A stretch of 64,000 nucleotides of DNA from Acidimicrobiales bacterium (GCA_029247365.1 JAQWLJ010000073.1:23017-87016); one strand, 5' to 3'; shown: positions 8,354 through 17,358, counted from the first letter of the stretch. Translations and numbers: made by a program. Notes: generated from the sequence alone by a model not told the origin.

Positions 8354-8629
8354 TCAGGACTTGCCTGCGGCCTTAAGCTTCGAGCCCACGCTCACCTTGG
8401 TGCGGGTGCCCGCCGGAATGTGGACCGGCTCACCCGTCTGCGGGTTGCGCCCGGTACGAGCGTTGGTGTTGGCCTTCTCAACCTTCATCCAACCGGTGAT
8501 CGAAACCTCGTTACCGGCTGATACTTGACCGGCGATGACGTCGAACATTGCGTCGAGGCAAGCGCCCGCGTCCTTCTGGGACACGTCAGCCGCTTCGGCC
8601 ATTGCTGCAACAAGTTCACTCTTGTTCAT
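8354..8629 (-). CDS. hup: HU family DNA-binding protein
   Basis: A 91-residue nucleoid protein. It starts MNKSELVAAM; the DNA-wrapping arm is about residues 53-75, including NPQTGEPVHIPA. Unlike the long mycobacterial HupB it has no Lys/Ala-rich C-terminal tail. The ATG is preceded by an AAGGAG-type ribosome site a few bases upstream. It is a single-gene unit ending in the hairpin at 8303-8326. Confidence 0.95.
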   Translation of the reverse strand: MNKSELVAAMAEAADVSQKDAGACLDAMFDVIAGQVSAGNEVSITGWMKVEKANTNARTGRNPQTGEPVHIPAGTRTKVSVGSKLKAAGKS

Positions 8630-8786
8630 GATTTGTCTCCTTGGCTATTCCACGGCTTTCGCGGAGTGGACAAATCACACGCGAGCCGATTTTGCGGCCC
8701 GAGTCAAGCATTTCCACCGATTGGGAACCTTTGCCTGCTTCGCAACGACGTGCGAGTCGACGTCGCCAGACCTCGCGCGGAGCAAA

Positions 8787-9194
8787 TTACAACGACGACT
8801 CCGTCGTCGATTCGGGGTCGGAGGTGTTGCGCATGAAGTCGGCGGACCGCTCGAAGTACTCAATCATCGCCGACCGAACCGGCTCCGCCGGTGGTGCTTC
8901 CTCCAGCGCGTCGGTCATGGCGCGTAGCCAGGCGTCGCGAGCTGCGCTGTCAACCGCGAAGGGGTTGTGCCGCATCCGCAGGCGGGGATGGCCCCGCTCG
9001 TCACTGTAGGTGGTGGGTCCACCCCAGTACTGCACGAGGAACAGCGTGAGGCGTTCCTTCGCACCTGAAAGATCGTTGGGATACATGGGACGCAGAAGTT
9101 GATCAGTCTCCACACGTTCGTAGAAGCGGTCGACCAGGCCAGTGAAGAACGCAGTACCGCCGACCGCCTCATAGACCGTGACCTGTTCATCCAC
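8787..9194 (-). CDS. glbO: group II truncated haemoglobin (GlbO-like)
   Basis: A 135-residue 2-on-2 globin binding haem; family members handle O2 or NO and peroxide chemistry. The proximal His is H76 in LRMRHNPF, followed by the family pattern AVDSAARDAWL; distal-side Tyr25 and Trp57 (QYWGGP) are present. I choose the GTG at 9194 (MDEQVTVYEAVGG). A TTG at 9233 would extend the frame by 13 residues into the hairpin at 9226-9268, which looks non-coding. Confidence 0.85.
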   Translation of the reverse strand: MDEQVTVYEAVGGTAFFTGLVDRFYERVETDQLLRPMYPNDLSGAKERLTLFLVQYWGGPTTYSDERGHPRLRMRHNPFAVDSAARDAWLRAMTDALEEAPPAEPVRSAMIEYFERSADFMRNTSDPESTTESSL

Positions 9195-9225
9195 GGTCGG
9201 CACCGTAGCGCTGCTCGGTAGTGGT

Positions 9226-9268
9226 CCGGCCAACCCAGAGGCGACGCCGACGCCTCTGGGTTGGCCGG
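9226..9268. repeat. perfect 18-bp inverted repeat (hairpin)
   Basis: Arms 9226-9243 and 9251-9268 are exact reverse complements, separated by seven bases. It sits just upstream of the globin gene and ahead of the GHMP-kinase remnant. There is no T-run on either side, so it is not a typical intrinsic terminator. It could be an RNA hairpin, a protein-binding palindrome or a bidirectional transcription block. Confidence 0.85.
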
Positions 9269-9352
9269 GTTGCTAGGTTGCACGCATGCCCAAGCCGACG
9301 AACGACCGAAGACGGCACGAACCGTTCGATCGGTGCGCCGTCGAGACCGCTG

Positions 9353-9634
9353 ACGCATGACCCACGCCGCAACCGGCCGGGCGCGGCCCGCATCGGCCTG
9401 CTTGGAAACCCTGGCGATCTGTGCGGCGGCACCGTGCTTTCCGCCACCATCGACACCTTCGAGCCGGTCGTCGACATCAACCGCACGACGTTCTATGCAC
9501 CGCCCGCCTTCCTGTCCGACGCAGCCGGACGGGCCGGTTTTGCGCTGACTCTGCGCACCGACGTGGCGAGGCAATCTGGACTTAGTGGTTCGAGCGCGAT
9601 CCTCGTCGCGACCCTGCGTGCCCTCGAAGCGTCA
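9353..9634 (+). pseudogene. GHMP (sugar) kinase remnant
   Basis: One reading frame contains two recognisable GHMP-kinase blocks. The first is ARIGLLGNPGDLCGG followed by VLSATID (from about 9386), the N-terminal strand seen in glucuronokinase-like members. The second is ARQSGLSGSSAILVATLRAL (about 9569-9628), the ATP-binding motif 2. Only about 40 residues separate them, where I recall roughly twice that in plant glucuronokinase. Everything after the second block is missing, because the stop of the enoyl-CoA hydratase gene follows at once. No proper start codon is in frame. I read it as a gene with an internal deletion and a lost C-terminus. Confidence 0.6.
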
Positions 9635-9640
9635 GGCGCC

Positions 9641-10405
9641 TCAGTCCGCTGCGGGGTTCGCATCGCGCTCGCCCCGTAGGAAGGCGTCGCGGGCTTCGTC
9701 GCCCTGCCCCTGGAGGTTGAGCTCGTAAGTGAAGCCCTGCTCGAAGCGATACGAGGTCATCGGTGGGTGATCGATGCCGTTGAGCGAGGCTTTCGCGGCT
9801 CGGATCACTGTCGCTGACTTCGACGCGATGATACCGGCCACCTCGTGGGCGGTATCCATCAGGTCACGAAGGGGCACCACCCGCAGCACAGTCCCCCACT
9901 CGAGAAGCTGCTCGGCCGAGACCGGCTCGCAGCTGTACAGCATCCACCGCAGGTGCTTTTCTGGCACAAGACGCCCGAGGTGGGTCGCCGCGCCGAGGGC
10001 ACCATTGTCAACCTCGGGAAGCCCAAAGCGCACACCCTCGGCTGCGATCACGACATCGGCGGAGCCGGCGAGGCCGATTCCGGTCCCGAGGCAGAAGTCG
10101 TTGACTGCGCACACCACCGGAACCGCGCACTCATAGACGGCCCGAAACGCTTCAGCGCACGCCTGGTTGACTCCGAGGATTCCCTCGTGGCCCGGCATCG
10201 CTTGCATCTCTTTGATGTCGACGCCAGCGCAGAAGCCGCGCCCGGTGGCGGTAAGAACCACGGCCGTGATCTCAGACCGGCGCTTCACGCCGTCGAGGAT
10301 CTCGGCGAGTGCGAGCGTGTCGGCGATCGGAAGCGCGTTGACCTTCGGGTTGTCCATCACCAACTCCAGAACGCCCTCCTCGGAGACGGACTGATGGATC
10401 GTCAT
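9641..10405 (-). CDS. enoyl-CoA hydratase/isomerase family protein
   Basis: A 254-residue crotonase-fold protein. Motifs: GRGFCAGVDIKEM (about 68-80) forming the CoA oxyanion hole and DFCLGTGIGLAGSADVVIA (about 112-130). The second catalytic Glu region reads FGLPEVDNGALG. ATG at 10405 overlaps the stop of the thiolase-fold gene (ATGA), showing one operon with DUF35 and thiolase partners. It likely hydrates or isomerises an enoyl-CoA in a lipid or ring degradation pathway; the substrate is unknown. Confidence 0.85.
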   Translation of the reverse strand: MTIHQSVSEEGVLELVMDNPKVNALPIADTLALAEILDGVKRRSEITAVVLTATGRGFCAGVDIKEMQAMPGHEGILGVNQACAEAFRAVYECAVPVVCAVNDFCLGTGIGLAGSADVVIAAEGVRFGLPEVDNGALGAATHLGRLVPEKHLRWMLYSCEPVSAEQLLEWGTVLRVVPLRDLMDTAHEVAGIIASKSATVIRAAKASLNGIDHPPMTSYRFEQGFTYELNLQGQGDEARDAFLRGERDANPAAD

Positions 10406-11589
10406 CGACGCACCAGGACCGACGAACCGTGGCCGAAGAGGCCTTGGTTGGCACTGATGCCCACCCGAGCGCCATCGACCTGGCGCTGTCCAGCTTCGCC
10501 GCGCAGCTGCCAGACAAGTTCGCACACCTGGGCGATCGCCTGAGCAGGCACAGCCTCGCCGAACGCACCAAGACCGCCGGACGGGTTGACCGGGAGCCGG
10601 CCGCCGATCTCGGTGTGGCCACCGCGCAGCATCTGCTCGGCCTCGCCTTCAGCGCAGAATCCGAGCTGTTCATACCAGTCGAGTTCGAGCGACGAGGACA
10701 GGTCGTACACCTCCGCGACATCGACATCTTCGGGGCCGAGACCGGCCTCCTCGTACACCTTGTCGCCGATCGACTGCTTGAAGCCACGGAGCGGTTCGGG
10801 AGTGGCGCCGGCCGAATCAGTGGCGATGTACGGCAGATCGATCATCATGTCGGGATAGGTAGGTGTAACGGTGGACAGCCCACCGATGCGGACAGGGTCT
10901 TCGTGACCGAGCGACCGGGCGTAGTCGAGCGAACACACCACCAGCGCTGCACCACCGTCGGAGGTGGCGCAGATGTCGAGCAGGCGGAGCGGATCGGAAA
11001 CGACGGGCGAGTTCATCACATCGTCGACGTCGTACTCCTTGGTGAAACGGGCCCGCTCGTTGTGCACCGCGTGGCGAGAGTTCTTCACCTTGACTCGGGC
11101 AAAATCCTCGCTTGTCGCACCATACATATCAATGCGGCGACGCGCGTTGAGGCCGAAGTACACAGGGTTGGTGGAGCCCACGAGCTTGAACCGCAGCCAA
11201 TCGAGGTCGTCGGGGCGATCGCCTTCGTTGGGCTTCAAGAACCCCTTGGGCGTCGTGTCGGCGCCGACGACGAGCGCAACGTCCGTCGCCCCCGACAGGA
11301 TCTGGCCACGGGCGATCTGAAGCGCTGTGACGCCGGAGGCGCAGGCCGAGTAGCTCGACGACACCTGGGCGCCGTTGAACCCCAGTGCCCGCGCGAACGT
11401 GGAACCCGCGACATAGCCGGGGTAGCCGTTGCGGACGGTGATGGCACCAGAGATGTAGCCGACGTCTTTCCAATCGACGCCTGCTTCGGCGAGCGCTTCG
11501 CGAGCTGCAAAGGTGCCGTACTCGGCGAAGTTCCGACCCCACTTCCCCCAGGGATGCATACCGACGCCGATAATCGCAAGGTCTTCCAT
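10402..11589 (-). CDS. thiolase-fold protein (Ltp/SCP-x type)
   Basis: A 395-residue thiolase-superfamily protein of the lipid-transfer-protein group. Cys83 is in YSACASG, the nucleophile position. Where thiolases have the catalytic His (GHP motif), this protein reads NPSGGLGAFGEAVPA, so the His is absent. In the Ltp2-type aldolases that pair with DUF35 proteins to shorten steroid side chains by retro-aldol cleavage, classical thiolase residues are similarly replaced. The immediately preceding gene encodes a DUF35 protein 2 bp away, which supports an Ltp/DUF35 complex. Aldolase rather than thiolase activity is inference. Confidence 0.82.
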   Translation of the reverse strand: MEDLAIIGVGMHPWGKWGRNFAEYGTFAAREALAEAGVDWKDVGYISGAITVRNGYPGYVAGSTFARALGFNGAQVSSSYSACASGVTALQIARGQILSGATDVALVVGADTTPKGFLKPNEGDRPDDLDWLRFKLVGSTNPVYFGLNARRRIDMYGATSEDFARVKVKNSRHAVHNERARFTKEYDVDDVMNSPVVSDPLRLLDICATSDGGAALVVCSLDYARSLGHEDPVRIGGLSTVTPTYPDMMIDLPYIATDSAGATPEPLRGFKQSIGDKVYEEAGLGPEDVDVAEVYDLSSSLELDWYEQLGFCAEGEAEQMLRGGHTEIGGRLPVNPSGGLGAFGEAVPAQAIAQVCELVWQLRGEAGQRQVDGARVGISANQGLFGHGSSVLVRR

Positions 11590-11591
11590 CG

Positions 11592-12047
11592 TCAGCTCCC
11601 CTCACCGGCGGCGACGGGGCGCCACTTCCAGACGGTGTATTCGTTCTCGTCGTCTTCATGCAGCACGTCGATGCAGAGCTCCATCTCCATGCCGATCTCG
11701 AGATCGTCAGGAGTGATGCCCTGAGGGCACTGGCCAAGGACGACCATCTGCTCCCTTTCGAGCGTGACCGCAGCAATCGTGATCGGCTCGTAGGGATCGG
11801 TGTTGGCCACAAACGGCGGCGGCGGTGCGTACGAGCTGGTCGTATAGCTCCACACGCGGCCGGTGTTCGACAGCAAGCACTCTTCGAGATCGGCACCAAC
11901 TGCGGCAGGATCACCGCCGGCCATGCCGGCCTGGTGGGCCGGGAAGAAGTAGGACTCCCGATCGGGCACCTTGGCGCCGATCAGATGGGCGATGCCATCG
12001 ACCTCGGTAAAGAGGCCCTCGACGGCAGGTACACGGGTCTTCGTCAC
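11592..12047 (-). CDS. DUF35 OB-fold protein, partner of thiolase-fold enzyme
   Basis: A 151-residue OB-fold acyl-CoA-associated protein. The C-terminal beta-barrel (ANTDPYEPITIAAVTLE, then GMEMELCIDV) is typical of DUF35. The N-terminal zinc-ribbon seen in many members is not evident: only scattered Cys occur. GTG at 12047 is the likely start; the open frame continues far upstream only as antisense of the next gene. It heads the DUF35-thiolase-hydratase operon. Family members form heteromers with Ltp-type thiolase-fold enzymes. Confidence 0.75.
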   Translation of the reverse strand: MTKTRVPAVEGLFTEVDGIAHLIGAKVPDRESYFFPAHQAGMAGGDPAAVGADLEECLLSNTGRVWSYTTSSYAPPPPFVANTDPYEPITIAAVTLEREQMVVLGQCPQGITPDDLEIGMEMELCIDVLHEDDENEYTVWKWRPVAAGEGS

Positions 12048-12107
12048 AGAATGGAACGGTACCCCGCCATGCAGCCGACGGTGAACCCACGCTGTACGGT
12101 CCGGCCC

Positions 12108-13226
12108 ATGAGCAACGAGCACTCCATCTCCTCGTGGGACGATTTCCCCGTCCACCAGACATCTGAGTTCATCCGCCACGCAGCGACGTCGGACCGGAAT
12201 TTCTACGACCGCTATTACTTCAACATGCACTCGTCTTCCGACGAGTTCTTCGCCATCTTCAGCCTCGGTCAGTACCCGAACCTCGGGACAACCGACGCCT
12301 TTCTCGCGGTCACCAAGGGCGATGTCCAACGCATCATGCGGGCCAGCAAGCCGCTCGAGAACCGCATGGACATATCGGTTGGTCCGCTGCGTATCGAGAT
12401 CATCGAGCCGCTCCACAAGCTTCGGGTGGTCGTCGAGCCAAACGACGCCGATATTTCGATGGACGTCACCTGGACAGGCTCGATCCCGGCGTTCGAGGAG
12501 CCTCGGCAGTACCTTCGCAGCCGCGGCACCGTCGTCTTTGACACCCAGCGGTTTGCCCAACTCGGGCGATGGGAGGGCACGCTCACCGTCGCCGGCGACG
12601 ACATCGCCATCACGCCCGACTGTTGTGGCGGCAATCGAGATCGCTCGTGGGGAATCCGGCCCGTCGGCGAGAAGCAGCCAGACGGCATTCGACAGTCGAT
12701 CTCGATCATGCCGGGCATGTGGAACTACATGCCGCATGACTATGGCGATCACTCGATCGTTTACATGTGCCACGAGAAGCCCGACGGGGAGCGGCCACTC
12801 GAGGAAGCGGTGCGGGTCTGGACCGACCCGGAGCGTCCGATCGAATGGCTCGGCCGGCCCGAATGGGAACACGACATGATCAGCGGGAGTCGGCTGCTCA
12901 GCAGCAGTCGCCTGCTCCTTCCGGATGCACCGGAAGGACCCATCACCATCGACGTCAAGCCACTCATCACCAACTTCATCTCGATCGGGACCGGCTACGG
13001 CATCGACGAGGACTGGCGCCACGGGATGTGGCAGGGCGAAGAAGAGGTGGTACAAGCCCTCGAATATCCCGTTGACGAGATCAAGGGGCTCGCCCAGTAC
13101 GGCGTCGTCGACTCGGTTGGCGAATTCACCTACGGCGACAACGTCGGATACGGCCTGTACGAGCACGGGTTTTTCGGCCCGTTCCCGCCTATGAACCTGC
13201 ACGACCGCGGTGACCTTCACCCCTGA
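12108..13226 (+). CDS. conserved hypothetical protein, AttH/lipocalin-like
   Basis: A 372-residue soluble protein without signal peptide. It starts MSNEHSISSWDDFP and contains FYDRYYFNMHSSSDEFFAIFSLGQ, many Trp/Tyr/Asp-rich beta segments, and RDRSWGIRPVG near residue 180. These features recall the two-lipocalin-domain AttH/hydroxyneurosporene-synthase-like proteins often found near actinobacterial steroid and lipid catabolism genes. The assignment is from pattern memory only. It is divergent from the DUF35 operon. Function unknown. Confidence 0.7.
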   Translation: MSNEHSISSWDDFPVHQTSEFIRHAATSDRNFYDRYYFNMHSSSDEFFAIFSLGQYPNLGTTDAFLAVTKGDVQRIMRASKPLENRMDISVGPLRIEIIEPLHKLRVVVEPNDADISMDVTWTGSIPAFEEPRQYLRSRGTVVFDTQRFAQLGRWEGTLTVAGDDIAITPDCCGGNRDRSWGIRPVGEKQPDGIRQSISIMPGMWNYMPHDYGDHSIVYMCHEKPDGERPLEEAVRVWTDPERPIEWLGRPEWEHDMISGSRLLSSSRLLLPDAPEGPITIDVKPLITNFISIGTGYGIDEDWRHGMWQGEEEVVQALEYPVDEIKGLAQYGVVDSVGEFTYGDNVGYGLYEHGFFGPFPPMNLHDRGDLHP

Positions 13227-13249
13227 TCGACACCTACGCTCTCCAGCGG

Positions 13250-14149
13250 ATGTCTCCCTCGATGCTCCCGCCGCCTCCCCCGCGGCCTCCATGGTCCCTT
13301 CCACCACCGCCTCCGCCGCCGACATACACCCGCCAGGCCAAGACGAAATGGAAGGACGAATCACGACCGCCGTCAGTCCCATACCTCGAAGGATCACGGT
13401 GGGGGCTCGGCGATGCTGCCATCGCAACGCTGATCTACTTTCTCACCTCGGTCGGCTTGGCACTGCTGGTCGTCGTTGTCATCGATGCCGACCCTCTCGA
13501 TGGTCCATGGTTTCCGATCACCCTGATCGTGCCCCAGCTGTTGCAGTTGGCGTTCGTGGTCTGGACGGCCCGTCACCGAGGTAGCGGGCTCGGCATAGAT
13601 TTCGGCTTCGCGTTCCAGCGGAAGGACATAGCGATCGGAGCGATGTTGTTCGTCGTTGGCATCGTCGCTGCCGGCGTCGTCGCTGCCGCGATGGACGCGG
13701 CGGGGGTCGAGCCCCCAACGTCGGCGGTTGCCGAGCTGACCGAAGACGCGGTCGACGGTCGACCCGACGAGGCCGACGGCCGCCGTGAGCCCGGCGACGA
13801 CGACAACGGGGCCACGGACCCCGATACCGGATCGGGTATCACGATCTGGATCGTGGTCGTAGCGATCCTTGCGGCGACTGCGGTTCCAGTGATTGAGGAA
13901 CTCGGCTACCGCGGCCTCCTCTTCGGCGCCCTCGTCAAACGGGGTCACTCTGAATGGTGGGCGGTGGTGATGTCGTCGTTCATCTTCGCGATCGTGCATC
14001 TCGAGCCAACGCGGACCCCGATCATCTTCGTGCTCGGCCTGGTCCTTGGCTGGGGCCGGAAGCTCACAAACCGCATCGGCGCAAGCATCATCGCCCACGC
14101 AATCATCAACGCACTGGCCTTCGTTGCTCTCCTGACCGCCCTTTCCTAG
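13250..14149 (+). CDS. CPBP family intramembrane metalloprotease
   Basis: A 299-residue membrane protein with the three CPBP (Abi/CAAX) motifs: EELGYRG (about 221-227), FAIVHLEP (about 248-255) and the helix with AHAIINA near the C-terminus (about 282-288). These supply the Glu, His and metal-binding residues of glutamic-type membrane proteases. The first 25 residues are almost entirely proline (PPPPPRPPWSLPPPPPPP), a cytoplasmic low-complexity tail. An acidic Asp/Glu-rich loop (about 155-195) precedes the catalytic helices. Start ATG 13250 or 13262. Stands alone, 60 bp ahead of the glycine riboswitch region. Confidence 0.82.
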   Translation: MSPSMLPPPPPRPPWSLPPPPPPPTYTRQAKTKWKDESRPPSVPYLEGSRWGLGDAAIATLIYFLTSVGLALLVVVVIDADPLDGPWFPITLIVPQLLQLAFVVWTARHRGSGLGIDFGFAFQRKDIAIGAMLFVVGIVAAGVVAAAMDAAGVEPPTSAVAELTEDAVDGRPDEADGRREPGDDDNGATDPDTGSGITIWIVVVAILAATAVPVIEELGYRGLLFGALVKRGHSEWWAVVMSSFIFAIVHLEPTRTPIIFVLGLVLGWGRKLTNRIGASIIAHAIINALAFVALLTALS

Positions 14150-14207
14150 GCACGCACACAAGACCGCCGCGCGGCCACTGCTACAGTCGGCCCTGCGTCG
14201 TCTGTTA

Positions 14208-14380
14208 CAGCGGGAGAGTTCTCACCTTGAGTGAGGCGCCGAAGGAGCAACCGTCCCGGAACCTCTCAGGCACCCCGACCGCCGAAACGTGGACGTCTCG
14301 GGAGAGTGGTGCTCTGTGCACCCGCCGAAGGGGAAAGCCGGCAACGGCGAAGCTCTCAGGCATCCGGACCGAGCGGGAAC
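14208..14380 (+). promoter_or_regulatory. tandem glycine riboswitch upstream of gcvP
   Basis: Two consecutive glycine aptamers. The first (about 14211-14296) has CGGGAGAG, GCGCCGAAGGAGCAA and CCTCTCAGGCAC. The second (about 14298-14376) has CGGGAGAG, CGCCGAAGGGGAAA and GCTCTCAGGCAT. These are the conserved core blocks of the glycine riboswitch. The gcvP ribosome site (GGGAG, 14398-14402) and ATG follow within 30 bases, so control of translation start, switched on by glycine, is the natural reading (inference). Confidence 0.93.
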
Positions 14381-14407
14381 CAGCACCTCGCCCACCCGGG
14401 AGTTCCC

Positions 14408-17311
14408 ATGTCCAACAACATGCACACTAAAGAGCACGGCCCTTCGCTCGCCGACCAGGAGGGTCGTGACTCGTTCGAGACCCGCCACATCGGACCGACC
14501 GCGGCCGATCGCGACCAGATGCTCGGAACCGTCGGCGTAGCCTCGGTCGCTGATCTGATCGATCGCACCGTGCCCAGCGATATCCGCCTGGACCGACCTC
14601 TCGACCTTCCCGAGCCGCTCGGTCAACTGGGGGCCCAGGAGGCCCTGCGAGCCATCGCTGAGGGCAACCGAGAGTACGTGTCACTGATCGGCATGGGGTA
14701 CCACCCCACGGTTACGCCGCCGGTCATCCGTCGCAACGTCCTCGAAAACCCGGGCTGGTACACGGCCTACACCCCGTATCAGCCAGAGATCTCGCAGGGC
14801 CGCCTTGAGGCGCTGCTGAACTTCCAGACGATGGTGATCGAGCTCTCCGGCATGGAGGTCGCCAACGCGTCGCTTCTCGACGAGCCGACCGCTGCGGCCG
14901 AAGCGATGACGATGCTGCACCGGGTCAACAAGGACAAACCCGGTGACCGGTTCCTCATCGACCCTGCGGCGCATCCCCAGACCATCACTGTTGTCGAGAC
15001 ACGCGCGGAACCAATCGGTCTGGCGACCGTCGTGGCCGACCCACTCACGGCCGACCTCGACGGCGTGTTTGGTCTCCTCGTGCAATATCCAGGTTCTACC
15101 GGCGGGCTGCCCGACCTCGCCGCGATCATCGACCGAGCGCACCAGGCGGGCGCACTGGTCGCAGTCGCCGCTGATCCGCTTGCGCTCGTCGTGCTCACGC
15201 CGCCCGGCGAACTCGGGGCCGATGTCGTCGTCGGTTCGACCCAGCGCTTCGGCGTCCCGTTGGGCTTCGGTGGACCGCACGCCGCCTACTTTGCGACCCG
15301 CGATTCGTTCCAACGCAGCCTTCCCGGCCGCGTCGTCGGTGTTTCCGTCGACAGGAAGGGCCGCGCCGCGCTTCGTCTCGCGCTACAAACCCGCGAACAG
15401 CACATCCGACGCGAGAAAGCGACCTCGAACATCTGCACGTCGCAGGTCCTGCTCGCCGTGATGGCATCGTTCTTTGCTCTCTACCACGGTCCAACGGGGC
15501 TCCGCGAGATCGCCGGCCGTACCAACCGGCTGGCTGGCATCTTGGCTCTCGGCCTCGAACGAGGCGGCATCGAACTCGTCCACGAGCACTTCTTCGACAC
15601 GGTTTGTGCCCGCGTGCCGGGCCGGGCCGACAAGGTGATGGCGATGGCGCTCGCCCATGGGATCAACCTACGGCGGGTCGATGACGACACGGTCGCGGCG
15701 AACCTCGACCAGACCACCGATCGAAGAGTCATCGAACGGGTGTGGCGGGCATTCGGTGTGGAAGCCGATCTCAACGCACTCGAAGCCGAACACTTCGACC
15801 CGCGCCCCGGTGAGCTTGCGCGGACCTCACCCCCACTCGTCCACCCTGTCTTTGAGGCGTACCACTCAGAGACCGAGTTGGTCCGCTACATGCGGATGCT
15901 TGTCAACCGTGACATCGCCCTCGACCGGTCGATGATCCCGCTCGGTTCGTGCACCATGAAGCTCAACGCAGCGACCGAGATGGAACCGGTGAGTTGGCCC
16001 GAGTTCGCAGCGATCCATCCGTTCGCGCCGGTCGATCAAACCATCGGCTACCAGCGAATGATCGACCAACTCGAACGGTGGCTGGTCGAGATCACCGGCT
16101 ATGACGCAGTGTCACTGCAGCCCAACAGCGGCGCGCAGGGCGAACTGGCAGGCTTGCTTGCGATCCGTGGTTACCACCGCAGCCGCGGCGACCACCACCG
16201 CGACATCTGTCTAATCCCGTCGTCGGCTCATGGCACCAATGCGGCTTCCGCGGTCATGGCAGGCATGCGCGTTGCGGTTGTCGAGTGCGATGACCAGGGC
16301 AACGTCGATGTCGCCCACCTAGACACGATGGTGACCGAGCACTGCGACCAGCTCGCGGTATTGATGATCACGTACCCGTCAACCCACGGCGTTTTTGAGG
16401 TCGAGGTCCGGACCATTTGTGAGATGGTCCACGACGCCGGCGGCCAGGTGTACCTCGACGGCGCAAACCTCAACGCAATGGTCGGGCTCGCCCAGCCCGG
16501 CTCGTTCGGGGCCGATGTCAGCCACCTCAACCTGCACAAAACGTTCTGCATTCCGCACGGTGGCGGTGGCCCCGGGGTTGGCCCGATCGGTGTTGGCGCC
16601 CACCTTGCGCCGTTCCTCCCGAACCATCCACTCAATCCGGTTGCCGGCCCACCCACCGGACCCGGCCCGATCGCCGCCGCACCGTGGGGGTCGGCTGGCA
16701 TCTTGCCGATCCCCTGGATGTACATCCGGATGATGGGTGGTGAAGGGCTTCGTCGCGCGACCGAGATGGCGATCCTCAACGCCAACTACATCGCGGCGCG
16801 CCTCGACCCGTACTTTCCGGTGCTCTACCGGGGGGCGGACGGCTTCGTCGCTCATGAATGCATCCTTGACACCCGCGTGCTCAAGGACGACACCGGCATC
16901 ACCGTCGACGACATTGCAAAACGGTTGATCGACTTCGGATTCCACGCACCGACGATGTCGTTCCCGGTCGCTGGAACGCTGATGGTCGAACCAACCGAGA
17001 GCGAGTCTCTCGCCGAGATTGACCGGTTCTGCGATGCCATGATCGCCATCCACGACGAAGCGATGCGGGTCAAGGCCGGCGACTGGCCTGGCGACGACAA
17101 CCCACTAGTGAACGCGCCACATCCGGCCGACGACGTGATCGCCGACGATTGGCCACATGCGTATTCCCGTAAGGTTGCGGCCCACCCGCAAGCGTTCGAC
17201 CGGGCCAACAAGTACTGGCCACCGGTCGGCCGCATCGACGGCGTGGCGGGCGATCGAAACCTCGTATGCAGCTGCCCACCTCTCGAAACGCTGGCCTATG
17301 TCCCAAGGTGA
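14408..17311 (+). CDS. gcvP: glycine dehydrogenase (decarboxylating), P protein
   Basis: A 967-residue fused P-protein (both halves in one chain). It decarboxylates glycine with pyridoxal phosphate and passes the aminomethyl group to lipoyl-GcvH. Motifs: [13 protein letters not shown] near residue 97, [20 protein letters not shown] near 120, and the PLP lysine K711 in [20 protein letters not shown] 14408 follows the glycine riboswitch and GGGAG. gcvH and gcvT lie 13-20 kb away on the opposite strand, so P protein is regulated separately from them. Confidence 0.96.
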   Translation: MSNNMHTKEHGPSLADQEGRDSFETRHIGPTAADRDQMLGTVGVASVADLIDRTVPSDIRLDRPLDLPEPLGQLGAQEALRAIAEGNREYVSLIGMGYHPTVTPPVIRRNVLENPGWYTAYTPYQPEISQGRLEALLNFQTMVIELSGMEVANASLLDEPTAAAEAMTMLHRVNKDKPGDRFLIDPAAHPQTITVVETRAEPIGLATVVADPLTADLDGVFGLLVQYPGSTGGLPDLAAIIDRAHQAGALVAVAADPLALVVLTPPGELGADVVVGSTQRFGVPLGFGGPHAAYFATRDSFQRSLPGRVVGVSVDRKGRAALRLALQTREQHIRREKATSNICTSQVLLAVMASFFALYHGPTGLREIAGRTNRLAGILALGLERGGIELVHEHFFDTVCARVPGRADKVMAMALAHGINLRRVDDDTVAANLDQTTDRRVIERVWRAFGVEADLNALEAEHFDPRPGELARTSPPLVHPVFEAYHSETELVRYMRMLVNRDIALDRSMIPLGSCTMKLNAATEMEPVSWPEFAAIHPFAPVDQTIGYQRMIDQLERWLVEITGYDAVSLQPNSGAQGELAGLLAIRGYHRSRGDHHRDICLIPSSAHGTNAASAVMAGMRVAVVECDDQGNVDVAHLDTMVTEHCDQLAVLMITYPSTHGVFEVEVRTICEMVHDAGGQVYLDGANLNAMVGLAQPGSFGADVSHLNLHKTFCIPHGGGGPGVGPIGVGAHLAPFLPNHPLNPVAGPPTGPGPIAAAPWGSAGILPIPWMYIRMMGGEGLRRATEMAILNANYIAARLDPYFPVLYRGADGFVAHECILDTRVLKDDTGITVDDIAKRLIDFGFHAPTMSFPVAGTLMVEPTESESLAEIDRFCDAMIAIHDEAMRVKAGDWPGDDNPLVNAPHPADDVIADDWPHAYSRKVAAHPQAFDRANKYWPPVGRIDGVAGDRNLVCSCPPLETLAYVPR

Positions 17312-17323
17312 CGATAGGATGAA

Positions 17324-17339
17324 CCAGAACACGTTCTAG
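17324..17339. promoter_or_regulatory. KstR-like palindromic operator
   Basis: The sequence CCAGAACACGTTCTAG contains the inverted repeat AGAAC-2-GTTCT and fits the mycobacterial KstR consensus (TnnAACnnGTTnnA, extended AGAACnnGTTCT) except at one edge base. It is 20 bp ahead of the LLM oxidoreductase start and 12 bp past gcvP. A LexA box would need a four-base spacer. A TetR-type repressor site for a lipid or steroid regulon is the likely reading. Confidence 0.55.
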
Positions 17340-17358
17340 TTTTTGGGAGCATTCGCGC

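Noticed and set aside
9226..9268. Inverted repeat as an insertion-sequence end
   Set aside because: No transposase gene, target duplication or second copy seen in the window.
10429..11724. 431-codon plus-strand frame across the thiolase-fold gene
   Set aside because: Antisense shadow without motifs.
12048..13427. Large minus-strand open frame upstream of the DUF35 gene
   Set aside because: It is antisense to the AttH-like gene; codon pattern and motifs support the plus-strand gene, and only the last 152 codons on the minus strand are real.
17324..17339. LexA/SOS box
   Set aside because: Actinobacterial SOS boxes need GAAC-4-GTTC; here the spacer is two bases and matches KstR-type sites.
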